A stretch of 11,597 bases of DNA from Proteiniphilum sp. (GTDB taxonomy: Bacteria; Bacteroidota; Bacteroidia; Bacteroidales; Dysgonomonadaceae): contig JAAYFB010000098.1 of the NCBI GenBank assembly GCA_012728465.1, positions 1 through 11,597 on the forward strand, written 5' to 3'. The notes under the pieces are model-generated. The model saw nothing but the letters and a program-made list of their open reading frames with translations. It made no database searches and was not told the DNA's origin. Below, piece by piece: positions 1-6,895 of this stretch (position 1 is its first letter; the number at the start of each line of letters is the position of its first letter). The position numbers and the translations under genes were made by a program.

Positions 1-78
1 ATCAAAAATATCAATATCTTTCTCATATCTATTTTTATAAAAATTATATCTTACTCTCAAATTCTGAACTAAATGTTG

Positions 79-213
79 CCGATAACGGACGCAGGCATGA
101 AATGATAGGCATTTTGATGCGCAGACCTATCAGCCTGCTAATCTATTCATAAATGACATTTCATTTAAATATAGTACACTATCCACTCAATGTTTTATGC
201 CCACGTGTTAGCG
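79..213. repeat. Imperfect inverted-repeat element with internal hairpins (attC-like layout)
   Basis: The left arm (79-102) and the reverse complement of the right arm (193-213) share the pattern CG-N-TAAC, a short GC-rich spacer, then GGCAT(G)AAA. Inside lie two nested stems: GCAGGC at 91-96 pairs with GCCTGC at 133-138, and GATAGG at 104-109 pairs with CCTATC at 126-131, with a 7-versus-1 internal loop. ATGAAATG (97-104) can also pair with CATTTCAT (157-164). The right arm ends 4 bp before the stop codon of the DUF4419 gene. Similar-looking inverted repeats with terminal TAAC/GTTA and an extrudable centre are typical of integron attC sites, but no integrase is visible and the core heptamers do not match the classical consensus. 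It could equally be a non-autonomous repeat or a transcript 3' structure. Positions 1-78 show nothing recognisable. Confidence 0.45.
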
Positions 214-217
214 TGCA

Positions 218-1876
218 TTATTGAATTTTAAGCCCATTCATATAAATATTAGTGTCAGGTAGTAATCTTTTTAATTTCTCAATGTTGCCATTTGATGTAT
301 CATCCACTAAAGAAAAATTTTCAATTTTTATATTTGCAAGTTCATCAGGGACTACTAGTTTGTCATTGAAAAAATCTGCACGCCGAACCTCTAAAATCCA
401 AATTTCATCTAGTTCTAAAACATGTTTGGGGATTTCATCATCTGTAACCGTAATCCAACCATTTTTTCCTTCATTGTATTTTTTGCCGTTTATATCAATT
501 TCCGTGTTAGGAAACCAATCTAAAATCTTTTCTGTCTCCTTGTTTGAAATATTTCCTTCAATAAATAGTTTGCCAATTTTCTTTGTTTTAATCCAATCTG
601 GCAGAAATACATCTTTTATGAAATGGAGTCCAAGAGAGTATATTACATCTAGCTTTTTAAGATTTTCAGGAACATCACTAATTCTTAAGTCAATTTTAGG
701 TTCAAATTCACTACTCGGAATATTATTAGCCTCCAGTTTTTTATGTAATCCTTTTTGATCCTTATCCTTTATTCTAACCATCCAACTTATTTGTGGGGTC
801 AAAGCATAAGTCTCAGGATTTTGTTCAAGTCCAATAAAACCAGCCCATAATTCAAGCATCGTCTCTTCTGTTCTAATGCCATCGGTTTTGACGTATTTCA
901 AATTAACCTTAACCATTTCTTCGGGTAAGCTACCTCCACCAATAAGTTTATTCAGGTCATTACGTTTTCCATCTTTATCGTAAGGGAAAAATTTCACAAT
1001 CCAGCCGTCAATAATTTTTGGAGCACCATAAGCCTCTTGAGAGTGGTATTTAAACATGTCCCTCCAAAACTCTTTATTAATCTCATCTTTTGATGCATTT
1101 ACAAACTCATTTAATATTGGCTCTAACTCATTTGTCCACCATTTCAAGTCATATTTTCCAAGTTCTTTAGTCTTGTTAAGTACCTTTTCCCAATCTTCAG
1201 TTGTTCCTAGTAGTGTAATTTCGGGTATTCCGCAAACTACATACATAACTACAAACTCGAAGTATGGATCCATTGCTTCCATTATTGTAACTTCCGAAGC
1301 GATTCTTTCAACAGCAGTTGTTGTCGAAAAATCAGAAGTCAAAGTATTTATAAGTTCAGAACCAGTATGTTTGGCAATTTGTGTAGTAAATTGAGGAAAT
1401 ATTTCTTCCCAATTAATTGTATCATTTAGTAAATCATTTTCGGCATCTACAACTAGTGTCAATTGTCCTGAAAAATCGACAAAATGTTTCCGTAGTTTCT
1501 CAGGATTGGCATTTACGTGCCTTGCAAATCCTTGATTTATTAAAAGCCAAATCATATCAGGTGATAAAACAAATGGTCTATGGTCAGCATAGGCTTGGTA
1601 CATACCGTTAAAGAATGAGTTATGACCAAGGTTTACAAGGCTATCCCTAGCTTCACTTTTGGCTAAAATATTATACTCAAACTCAATGCCATCTCTTTCA
1701 ACTTCCCTTTTTGATAGGTTTGCATCTTTTAGTATCATGTTTTTATAAATATTATCGTATGATTGTAAATACAATAATTTCTCAGGTTTTGATAGCTTTT
1801 CAATCTCGAACTTTACTTCTTGTCCAAAAGATAATATTGGAACTAAAATCAGTGTTATAAGTATAATCTTTTTCAT
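218..1876 (-). CDS. Secreted DUF4419 domain-containing protein
   Basis: A 552-residue protein starting at ATG 1876 with a clear signal peptide (two Lys, a hydrophobic run, then Ser-Phe-Gly-Gln at about 16-19), so it is probably exported to the periplasm or beyond. Residues about 85-380 carry the hallmarks of DUF4419: an HRPFVLSPDMIW-like segment at 99-110 followed by INQGFARHVN (113-122), a Trp-rich middle (about 229-271), and an LWAGFIGLEQ-type block near 343-352. DUF4419 has no assigned biochemical role. The C-terminal part has two related units, about 435-467 and 516-551, each a short beta-like stretch, a helix, then Pro-(N/D)-T-(E/N)-I-x-(I/M)-NG; this resembles a small leucine-rich-like repeat. 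It follows the 210-residue secreted protein gene by 73 bp and is probably co-transcribed with it. Downstream lies the inverted-repeat element. The family call is recognition by motif; function is unknown. Confidence 0.85.
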   Translation of the reverse strand: MKKIILITLILVPILSFGQEVKFEIEKLSKPEKLLYLQSYDNIYKNMILKDANLSKREVERDGIEFEYNILAKSEARDSLVNLGHNSFFNGMYQAYADHRPFVLSPDMIWLLINQGFARHVNANPEKLRKHFVDFSGQLTLVVDAENDLLNDTINWEEIFPQFTTQIAKHTGSELINTLTSDFSTTTAVERIASEVTIMEAMDPYFEFVVMYVVCGIPEITLLGTTEDWEKVLNKTKELGKYDLKWWTNELEPILNEFVNASKDEINKEFWRDMFKYHSQEAYGAPKIIDGWIVKFFPYDKDGKRNDLNKLIGGGSLPEEMVKVNLKYVKTDGIRTEETMLELWAGFIGLEQNPETYALTPQISWMVRIKDKDQKGLHKKLEANNIPSSEFEPKIDLRISDVPENLKKLDVIYSLGLHFIKDVFLPDWIKTKKIGKLFIEGNISNKETEKILDWFPNTEIDINGKKYNEGKNGWITVTDDEIPKHVLELDEIWILEVRRADFFNDKLVVPDELANIKIENFSLVDDTSNGNIEKLKRLLPDTNIYMNGLKIQ

Positions 1877-1949
1877 ATTTATGCTATTAAGACAATTATA
1901 ATTTAGTTAACTTCTAATTTTCTGTGTACGAATGACTGTCAATGCAATG

Positions 1950-2582
1950 CTATTGGGCATTTTGATTTTTTAATTCTTCAATTAGTACCTCAATTTCATT
2001 TGCAATGTCTATTTTTATGACGTTTTCTTGGTTGTTTATATAAAATAATTTGTCGCAAACTTTTATTAGTTTGCCTAATAGTGTAGCGTCGTTTGGTGAC
2101 CAAGTTTCACCTGTTACAATTTGCCCGCTTGTATCAGTAGTCGAAAAATAATATGTAACTCCGTCAAATCCTATAATTTCATTTTCTAGTTTTTTTATTT
2201 GTCCAGCAAGGATTTGAAACAACTCTCCAATTTTTATATATAGGTCATTGTTAATTTCAGTTTTTTCGCTGACTAGTTTTACATTATTACGACTTATAGC
2301 GTACCAAAAATTTTCAGAGAAACTATTTGAAATGATGTAGTATTTGTTGTCTATTGCTTCAACTGAAAAAGCATACTCTATAGAAAAGGAGGGAATTGAG
2401 GTAAAACGAGCATAAGGAGTCTGCGAAAAGCCTTCATAAAGTTTTGAAAATACGTTGTCGTAATATTCTTTTAAAACTCCTCCGTATTGCTTAAAGTCCT
2501 TTGCTGGTGCTAAATGTTCTTTTTGTCCGAAACATAGTAATGTTGTCAAAGCAAAATATAATATTAAAATAGTCTTCTTCAT
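1950..2582 (-). CDS. Small secreted protein of unknown function
   Basis: A 210-residue protein beginning at ATG 2582 and ending at TAG. Residues 1-20 form a signal peptide (KK, hydrophobic run, Cys-Phe-Gly-Gln). The Cys at 17 is not in a good lipobox, so signal peptidase I cleavage after Gln20 seems more likely than lipidation. The mature part has no motif I recognise: residues about 30-60 are Tyr/Phe-rich, 62-150 look beta-rich with alternating aromatic residues, and the C-terminus (about 190-207) is an acidic/amphipathic helix. There are no membrane segments in the mature protein. It sits 73 bp upstream of the DUF4419 gene in the same direction, suggesting joint expression. The length and open frame, the sensible signal peptide and the standard start make it a real gene, but no role can be assigned. 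Confidence 0.75.
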   Translation of the reverse strand: MKKTILILYFALTTLLCFGQKEHLAPAKDFKQYGGVLKEYYDNVFSKLYEGFSQTPYARFTSIPSFSIEYAFSVEAIDNKYYIISNSFSENFWYAISRNNVKLVSEKTEINNDLYIKIGELFQILAGQIKKLENEIIGFDGVTYYFSTTDTSGQIVTGETWSPNDATLLGKLIKVCDKLFYINNQENVIKIDIANEIEVLIEELKNQNAQ

Positions 2583-2584
2583 TG

Positions 2585-2612
2585 CGGTCTGTTTATTTGA
2601 TTTTACGGTCTG
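2585..2612. repeat. Direct repeat CGGTCTG x2, 21 bp apart
   Basis: CGGTCTG occurs at 2585-2591 and again at 2606-2612, start to start 21 bp (two helical turns), directly before the ATG of the small secreted protein gene. On the coding strand it reads CAGACCG twice within the leader. It could be an operator or chance; no regulator is known. The surrounding 2583-2876 gap otherwise holds only AT-rich sequence and the hairpin at 2747-2773. Confidence 0.3.
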
Positions 2613-2746
2613 CCCTAAAATATCCTATGATATTGTTAACTCATCAACTTACCCACTATTCGTAAACTAGTTTTTAAAGATACTTCTTTTTTACTATAAA
2701 CTAATCGTAATAAGATAATTATTTAATTATATAACAAATTAAGTAT

Positions 2747-2773
2747 AAACATCATTTAGCATGATGTTTTTTT
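2747..2773 (+). terminator. Terminator-like hairpin in the 294 bp gap
   Basis: AAACATCAT (2747-2755) pairs perfectly with ATGATGTTT (2761-2769) around a 5-nt loop, and the T-run extends through 2773 on the plus strand. In plus-strand orientation this is a good intrinsic terminator shape. For the leftward genes actually present, the downstream U-tract is short (three U in the stem, then AUACUU), so it may be weak or bidirectional. It lies about 100 bp beyond the stop of the solute-binding-like gene and is the only terminator candidate for the porin operon. Confidence 0.45.
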
Positions 2774-2876
2774 AATGACGTTTTTTAGAAAGAGTCGATG
2801 ACAAATATGGGTTTAAACCTAAGCCTTTTCATGAGTACTACTCCCCATCCTACAATCTCCTTATCATCACTCTAAT

Positions 2877-3698
2877 CTATTCAAACTCCTTTAGTTTCTT
2901 ATTAAATTCCTCTGAGTTTACTAGTTTCGACAACCAATTATTTAGGCTGTCAAGAAGTGTAGGAGATTCTTTTCTTACAGCCCACGATTCTAATTGTGTG
3001 AAGCTGATATCTGTGTCGATGTCTATTTCGGGAAACTCTTTGGCTAGATTTCGTGCAACAATCTCGCTACACACCGTGTAGTCTATGTCGCCGCTTGCAA
3101 CCATCATCACTAGTTGTTCCTCTCCGTAGGTGGGGTTTTGTTTAACAAATATGGTATCGCCTATTTCGTCTGACAGGTTTTGCAATCTTAGTATTGCGGG
3201 TGAGTTTTCAGAAACGGTGATTTGCTTTTTAGCTAAGTCCAAGTGTTGTCTTATTGGAGGTATGCTATCATTGTATTCAGGTTTACGTTGCACTAGCACC
3301 TGCTTGTTTCTAACTATTACTTGAGTAAAACCAAAGTTCTCCTTAAGCTCACTATTTATGGGGATATTTCGGGCTACTATGTCATACACCCCTTTATTTA
3401 GTCCATATAGATTGTCGTCTAATCTATTCTCAAGAAATATGTTTACTTTGATACCCCAATCATTCTCAAGCCTCTTTATCATCTCATACTGAAATCCATC
3501 GATAGTGTCTCCAGAAACGAAATATCCAAAAGAATTGTAGTCAGTTACAACATTAAGATTACCGCTATTTATTATCTCTTGATAGTCCCTAGTTGGTGCA
3601 TTAGTGCTCCTTTTTTGTAGATTAAATATTACTACCATCAGATAAACAGCGATTATCAGGAGCGCGAAATATATTATTAGTCTTACTCTAATCTTCAT
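2877..3698 (-). CDS. Membrane-anchored periplasmic solute-binding-like protein (SBP_bac_3 type)
   Basis: A 273-residue protein from ATG 3698. Residues about 7-27 form a single hydrophobic helix after basic residues and are not followed by an obvious cleavage site or lipobox, so it is probably an inner-membrane anchor with the rest in the periplasm. The mature part follows the family-3 amino-acid binding-protein fold: an opening strand LNVVTDYNSFGYF (48-60), GFQYEMIKRLENDWG (68-82), a YDIVARNIPI segment (105-114), VSENSPAILRLQNL (162-175) and a C-terminal SGDIDYTVCSEIVARN region (202-217). This resembles the N-terminal half of the lytic transglycosylase MltF, but the SLT catalytic domain is absent. 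No permease or ATPase is adjacent, so an ABC-transport role is unproven; a ligand-sensing role is equally possible. It starts 29 bp after the porin stop codon, so the two are very likely one transcript. Confidence 0.75.
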   Translation of the reverse strand: MKIRVRLIIYFALLIIAVYLMVVIFNLQKRSTNAPTRDYQEIINSGNLNVVTDYNSFGYFVSGDTIDGFQYEMIKRLENDWGIKVNIFLENRLDDNLYGLNKGVYDIVARNIPINSELKENFGFTQVIVRNKQVLVQRKPEYNDSIPPIRQHLDLAKKQITVSENSPAILRLQNLSDEIGDTIFVKQNPTYGEEQLVMMVASGDIDYTVCSEIVARNLAKEFPEIDIDTDISFTQLESWAVRKESPTLLDSLNNWLSKLVNSEEFNKKLKEFE

Positions 3699-3727
3699 AA
3701 ATCTAGGGTAGGAGTTGCGTGTGTAGG

Positions 3728-5785
3728 TTAATTATGTAAGTCAACCGACAAGCCTAGCTTCAACATAAAAGGATTGACTGGGTAGTTTGGTAGCGAGAAG
3801 TATTCACGAGACTTAAATACTTTCGTTCCAACATTGTAGAACATTACAAAGAAGCGTGTTTGCTTCAAATGCATATTAGCATATACAGTTGCAATGGGGT
3901 AGTTACCTATCTCTTTTTCTTTTTGATTGTAAAATTGTAGTAGGGCTGGTTCATAACCTGGAGCATAATATTTGGTATGATAGTGTGCATCGACACCAAG
4001 TTGAAGTGTAAGCTCTTTGGCAATTAGTGCTTTTAGATACATGTTAGAATATACACTTAACGTAGGGATTGGAACTATGTCCTGATTTGAAGAAGTTTGA
4101 TACACCACTTCATTATCCCAGTTAAATATTCCCAGTTTTATTCGTTGGTCTATTTTTGCCATTAGCACTTGCACGTTATCACTGTTTTGAGTGATGCTTC
4201 TATTCTTGTCGAAGTAGATATGATTTTGAATGTTTTCTACTCCCGCACTAATAGTTGTTTTAGTAAATGGAATATAGAGTTTGCCACCTACGTACACTCT
4301 ACGGCTATCTCCAAAGTCTTTATTCCACCAAAAGTATTTTGAATGATAATTGTTTTGAAGATAGTTAGGAGTTAGGTTCTTAATGTAAGCATGTCCGCTA
4401 AGAGATGTTTGTTTGCCAGCAATATCAAATCTAGTCTCTACATCGCCTTCTAGTTTGAATTGCCCCAAATCTGCCCCCAGTACCCCTATATCAGCACGAA
4501 TATTGAATTGTAAGAACTCTCCTTGTTGCTTATTCAATATACCTCCAATAAACACAGAGTTTTCAGTATGACTACTTCTACCCATCCTACCATCTATTTC
4601 GTCTATCATTGTAAATTTGCGAAGGTCGTGCTCAATGAATCCTGTTAAACCAAACTTAACCCACGGTTTGAAACCTTCGTTGAGAGATAGCGCAAGAGTA
4701 TTTTTTATAGACCTAAAAGTGGTACTGTCGTCAACTGCTGAGTCGTAATATCTATTCGGGTAATATTGGTCAATATATTGCATATCTAAGCCATCCACAT
4801 TAACGTTTGTGGTGTCGTAAGAAAGAAAACGTCTATGTTGATTCAAATATTGAGATGTAAGAATTAGGCTTGCTACGGGTATAAACTGTTTTGCAGAGAG
4901 TGTGTCTCTAGCGTTTGAGTAATATCCTAAGTTATACTTTCCCGAAAAGAATATTTGATTAGTTGCCAATTTATTCCATGTGCGATCAAATCTTACAGGT
5001 ATGTCTATAGATTGGAATGATTGTCCGATACTTTCGGGATCAGTAATGTACGAGTCGTTAGTGATACCACCATTCTCGAAGTGCTTAATAGTTGATGTGC
5101 CAGCATATAAGTGTGCCTGAAATTTATCACTTAGGTAATTGCTAAAAATGCTCCAATTATTGTGTTTATTACCTTGTGATTTATATAATCCTTTTGCATC
5201 TATAATTGTGCCCTCGATAGCTACGTTTAAGCTCTTAGAGAAATTGCTAGTTAACACTGCATCAAGTCGTTGCTCACGCATTGGTCTGCTACCAGCCGTT
5301 TGGTAGTCAAGCTTTGCGTATGGCACACGTGTATTGTAAAACACTTGCTTAGTAGGTCCAAATTTGCTTTGGCTGTGTGCATTATTAAAAGGGAATATAT
5401 CTTCCTCTTCATTCTCAAAGAATATTTTAGAAATGGTTGGCGAGCCAATTGTTCCCGTATATCCATTTGCTACTGAGCTGCCATCCGCAAGCATTGTTTG
5501 CTGAAAATTATACTTAAGAGTATCCATCGGCACTATGATTCTGTCCCCACTTCTAGGGTCTATATGCCATACCGTTGCTGCAGGAAGTTCCACATTTATA
5601 GTGTCAAATGGAATTTCTGCCTCCATATTTTCATTATTAAATGGCGGAGTAATGCTAGACATATTGCCCAGCGAATCCACATCGTAAAAGTCTGTCGAAT
5701 CTGTAGGCATTATTATGCGAGATTGCGACATCACAGCCGATGTGAAAGTCAGAGATATTATGAATATGAGTAGCTTTTCTTTCAT
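3728..5785 (-). CDS. Putative outer-membrane porin (Bacteroidota Porin_10 family)
   Basis: The frame is open from a TTG at 5794, but I place the start at ATG 5785 (685 residues) because a clean signal peptide begins there (KEK, hydrophobic run, cleavage near Ala-Val-Met-Ser-Gln at about 17-21). After a low-complexity acidic N-terminal part, the segment QVFYNTRVPYAKLDY (about 147-161) followed by MREQRLDAVLTSNFSKSLNV (about 169-188) and a GLYKSQGNKHNNWSIFSNYLSD-like stretch is the signature of the Bacteroidota 'putative porin' family. The remainder alternates aromatic and polar residues in many amphipathic strands, fitting a large outer-membrane beta-barrel. The substrate is unknown. The solute-binding-like gene follows after 29 bp. 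Upstream, the metA terminator-like hairpin ends only about 17 bp before the ATG, so a leader would be extremely short if transcription starts locally. Confidence 0.85.
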   Translation of the reverse strand: MKEKLLIFIISLTFTSAVMSQSRIIMPTDSTDFYDVDSLGNMSSITPPFNNENMEAEIPFDTINVELPAATVWHIDPRSGDRIIVPMDTLKYNFQQTMLADGSSVANGYTGTIGSPTISKIFFENEEEDIFPFNNAHSQSKFGPTKQVFYNTRVPYAKLDYQTAGSRPMREQRLDAVLTSNFSKSLNVAIEGTIIDAKGLYKSQGNKHNNWSIFSNYLSDKFQAHLYAGTSTIKHFENGGITNDSYITDPESIGQSFQSIDIPVRFDRTWNKLATNQIFFSGKYNLGYYSNARDTLSAKQFIPVASLILTSQYLNQHRRFLSYDTTNVNVDGLDMQYIDQYYPNRYYDSAVDDSTTFRSIKNTLALSLNEGFKPWVKFGLTGFIEHDLRKFTMIDEIDGRMGRSSHTENSVFIGGILNKQQGEFLQFNIRADIGVLGADLGQFKLEGDVETRFDIAGKQTSLSGHAYIKNLTPNYLQNNYHSKYFWWNKDFGDSRRVYVGGKLYIPFTKTTISAGVENIQNHIYFDKNRSITQNSDNVQVLMAKIDQRIKLGIFNWDNEVVYQTSSNQDIVPIPTLSVYSNMYLKALIAKELTLQLGVDAHYHTKYYAPGYEPALLQFYNQKEKEIGNYPIATVYANMHLKQTRFFVMFYNVGTKVFKSREYFSLPNYPVNPFMLKLGLSVDLHN

Positions 5786-5791
5786 TGAGTG

Positions 5792-5799
5792 CAAACTTA
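5792..5799 (-). promoter_or_regulatory. Candidate -7 box just upstream of the porin ATG
   Basis: The minus strand reads TAAGTTTG, a full match to the Bacteroidota -7 consensus TAnnTTTG, 6 bp before the porin ATG. Use of this box would place the transcript start at or next to the ATG (leaderless or nearly so). No TTTG -33 element is present at the expected 19-21 bp upstream, which lies inside the terminator-like hairpin, so the call is tentative. Confidence 0.3.
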
Positions 5800-5802
5800 C
5801 AT

Positions 5803-5838
5803 AAAAAACGTCATAGCTAGATGTGCTATTTCGTTTTT
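5803..5838 (-). terminator. Terminator-like hairpin after metA
   Basis: AAAAACG (5804-5810) pairs with CGTTTTT (5832-5838), a 2x2 internal loop follows, then ATAGC (5813-5817) pairs with GCTAT (5825-5829) around a 7-nt loop. In the direction of metA transcription it ends in a run of six T (5808-5803). It lies 53-88 bp past the metA stop and would isolate metA from the porin. A matching A/T tract on the other side makes it potentially bidirectional. Confidence 0.6.
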
Positions 5839-5890
5839 CTATTATGTATTGATGATTTTTTTATATGAAAAGATAATTAAGTATTATGTT

Positions 5891-6826
5891 CTATATATTT
5901 CCTAAGTCTTTTATTTCTTCAGGATTAAATGGTGTCGCTTGATATACAAAGTAGTTAAGCCAGTTTATGTATAGCAAGTTTGCGTGCGAACGCCATTTCA
6001 CAATTGGTTGTAGCTGTGGATTGTCGTCTTTGTAGTAATTTTTTGGAAGTTCCACAATGTCCATTCCTTTTGTCATATCTCTTACATATTCGTCATGAAG
6101 TGTAAGTGGTGAGTATTCGGAGTGTCCTGTTACATAAAATTCTCTTCCTCCTCTTGATGAAACAATATATACACCAGCTTCATCTGACTGAGAAAGTATT
6201 TTTAGCTCTGGATTTTTATTAATTTCCTCAGCCTTTATCATTGTGTGTCGGCTGTGTGGTGCATAAAACTCATCATCGAATCCTCTAAATAGGGGAAATG
6301 AAGGATCGTTGATAGTATGATTAAATACCCCAAATAATTTTTTATCGAGAGGATACTTTTGAATGCCATAAAAATGATTTAATGCAGCTTGTGCACCCCA
6401 GCAAATATAAAAAGTAGAAGTTACATTGGTTCGCGCCCAATCGAATATTTTAGTCAATTCATTCCAATAATTTACCTCTTTAAAATCTAGCATTTCCACT
6501 GGTGCGCCAGTTATTATCATTCCGTCAAAGTAGTTATCCTTGATTTCTGAAAAAGTAGTGTAGAATGACAATAAGTGCTCCATTGAGGTGTTTTTTGACC
6601 TATGTGTAGATAGTCGCAATAGGTTTATTTCCATTTGCAACGGAGAATTAGATAGTAGTCTTATTAAGTCTGTCTCCGTTGATATTTTTATGGGCATTAG
6701 GTTTAGAATTAATATTCTAAGTGGTCGTATGTCTTGTGTAGAGGCTCTTAAATCCTCCATCACAAATATATTTTCGCTTTTTAATATTTCTATAGCGGGT
6801 AGTTCGTTGGGTAAATTAATGGGCAT
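5891..6826 (-). CDS. metA: Homoserine O-acyltransferase MetA, predicted acetyl-CoA type (MetAA)
   Basis: This cytoplasmic enzyme acylates the hydroxyl of L-homoserine, the committed step of methionine synthesis. The 311-residue protein (ATG 6826) aligns along its whole length with E. coli MetA: the start MPINLPNELPAIE, RPLRILILNLMP (34-45), LLSNSPLQ (57-64), nucleophile Cys142 in YICWGAQAALN, APHSRH (189-194), the catalytic pair His235 and Glu237 in VTGHSEY, and WRSHANLLYINWLNYFVYQ (278-296) near the C-terminus. All catalytic residues are intact. Residue 111 is Glu (TGAPVEML); in characterised MetA proteins Glu here goes with acetyl-CoA and Gly (E. coli) with succinyl-CoA, so O-acetylhomoserine is the predicted product even though such genes are often labelled succinyltransferase. 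It starts 69 bp after the flavin reductase-like gene; the AT-rich gap shows no methionine riboswitch. A terminator-like hairpin follows. Confidence 0.95.
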   Translation of the reverse strand: MPINLPNELPAIEILKSENIFVMEDLRASTQDIRPLRILILNLMPIKISTETDLIRLLSNSPLQMEINLLRLSTHRSKNTSMEHLLSFYTTFSEIKDNYFDGMIITGAPVEMLDFKEVNYWNELTKIFDWARTNVTSTFYICWGAQAALNHFYGIQKYPLDKKLFGVFNHTINDPSFPLFRGFDDEFYAPHSRHTMIKAEEINKNPELKILSQSDEAGVYIVSSRGGREFYVTGHSEYSPLTLHDEYVRDMTKGMDIVELPKNYYKDDNPQLQPIVKWRSHANLLYINWLNYFVYQATPFNPEEIKDLGNI

Positions 6827-6895
6827 ATTTATTATTTATTTTATGACTTGTAAAAATATAAATATTATTATTTATAAACCCATAAGTCACGAACT

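Noticed and set aside
79..213. Calling the inverted repeat a genuine integron attC site
   Set aside because: No integrase gene is in the window, only one copy is seen, and the heptamer cores do not match the classical RYYYAAC/GTTRRRY pattern; kept only as an attC-like layout.
252..758. Plus-strand open frames overlying the DUF4419 gene (also at 1056-1394 and 1417-1611)
   Set aside because: They are antisense to a well-supported coding frame, show no family motif and have no plausible leader; they are shadows of the AT-rich minus-strand gene.
1950..2582. Lipoprotein assignment for the small secreted protein
   Set aside because: The Cys near residue 17 is preceded by Thr-Leu-Leu and followed by Phe-Gly-Gln, a poor lipobox and a good ordinary signal-peptidase site.
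2735..2742. Promoter for the small secreted protein gene (TTAATTTG on the minus strand)
   Set aside because: It misses one fixed base of TAnnTTTG, is about 150 bp from the ATG, and such near matches are frequent in AT-rich sequence.
2877..3698. Lytic transglycosylase MltF
   Set aside because: Only the solute-binding-like half is present; the protein ends before any SLT catalytic domain, with no sign of a frameshift in the following 294 bp.
5498..5773. Plus-strand open frame (91 residues) opposite the porin N-terminus
   Set aside because: Composition is rich in Arg/His/Ile typical of an antisense frame; the minus-strand porin signal peptide and family motifs account for the region.
5786..5794. 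TTG at 5794 as the porin start
   Set aside because: It adds only three residues ahead of an ATG that begins a canonical signal peptide, and it overlaps the candidate -7 box.
6827..6895. Methionine or SAM riboswitch upstream of metA
   Set aside because: The 69-bp gap is almost pure A/T with no conserved riboswitch core or stable stems.
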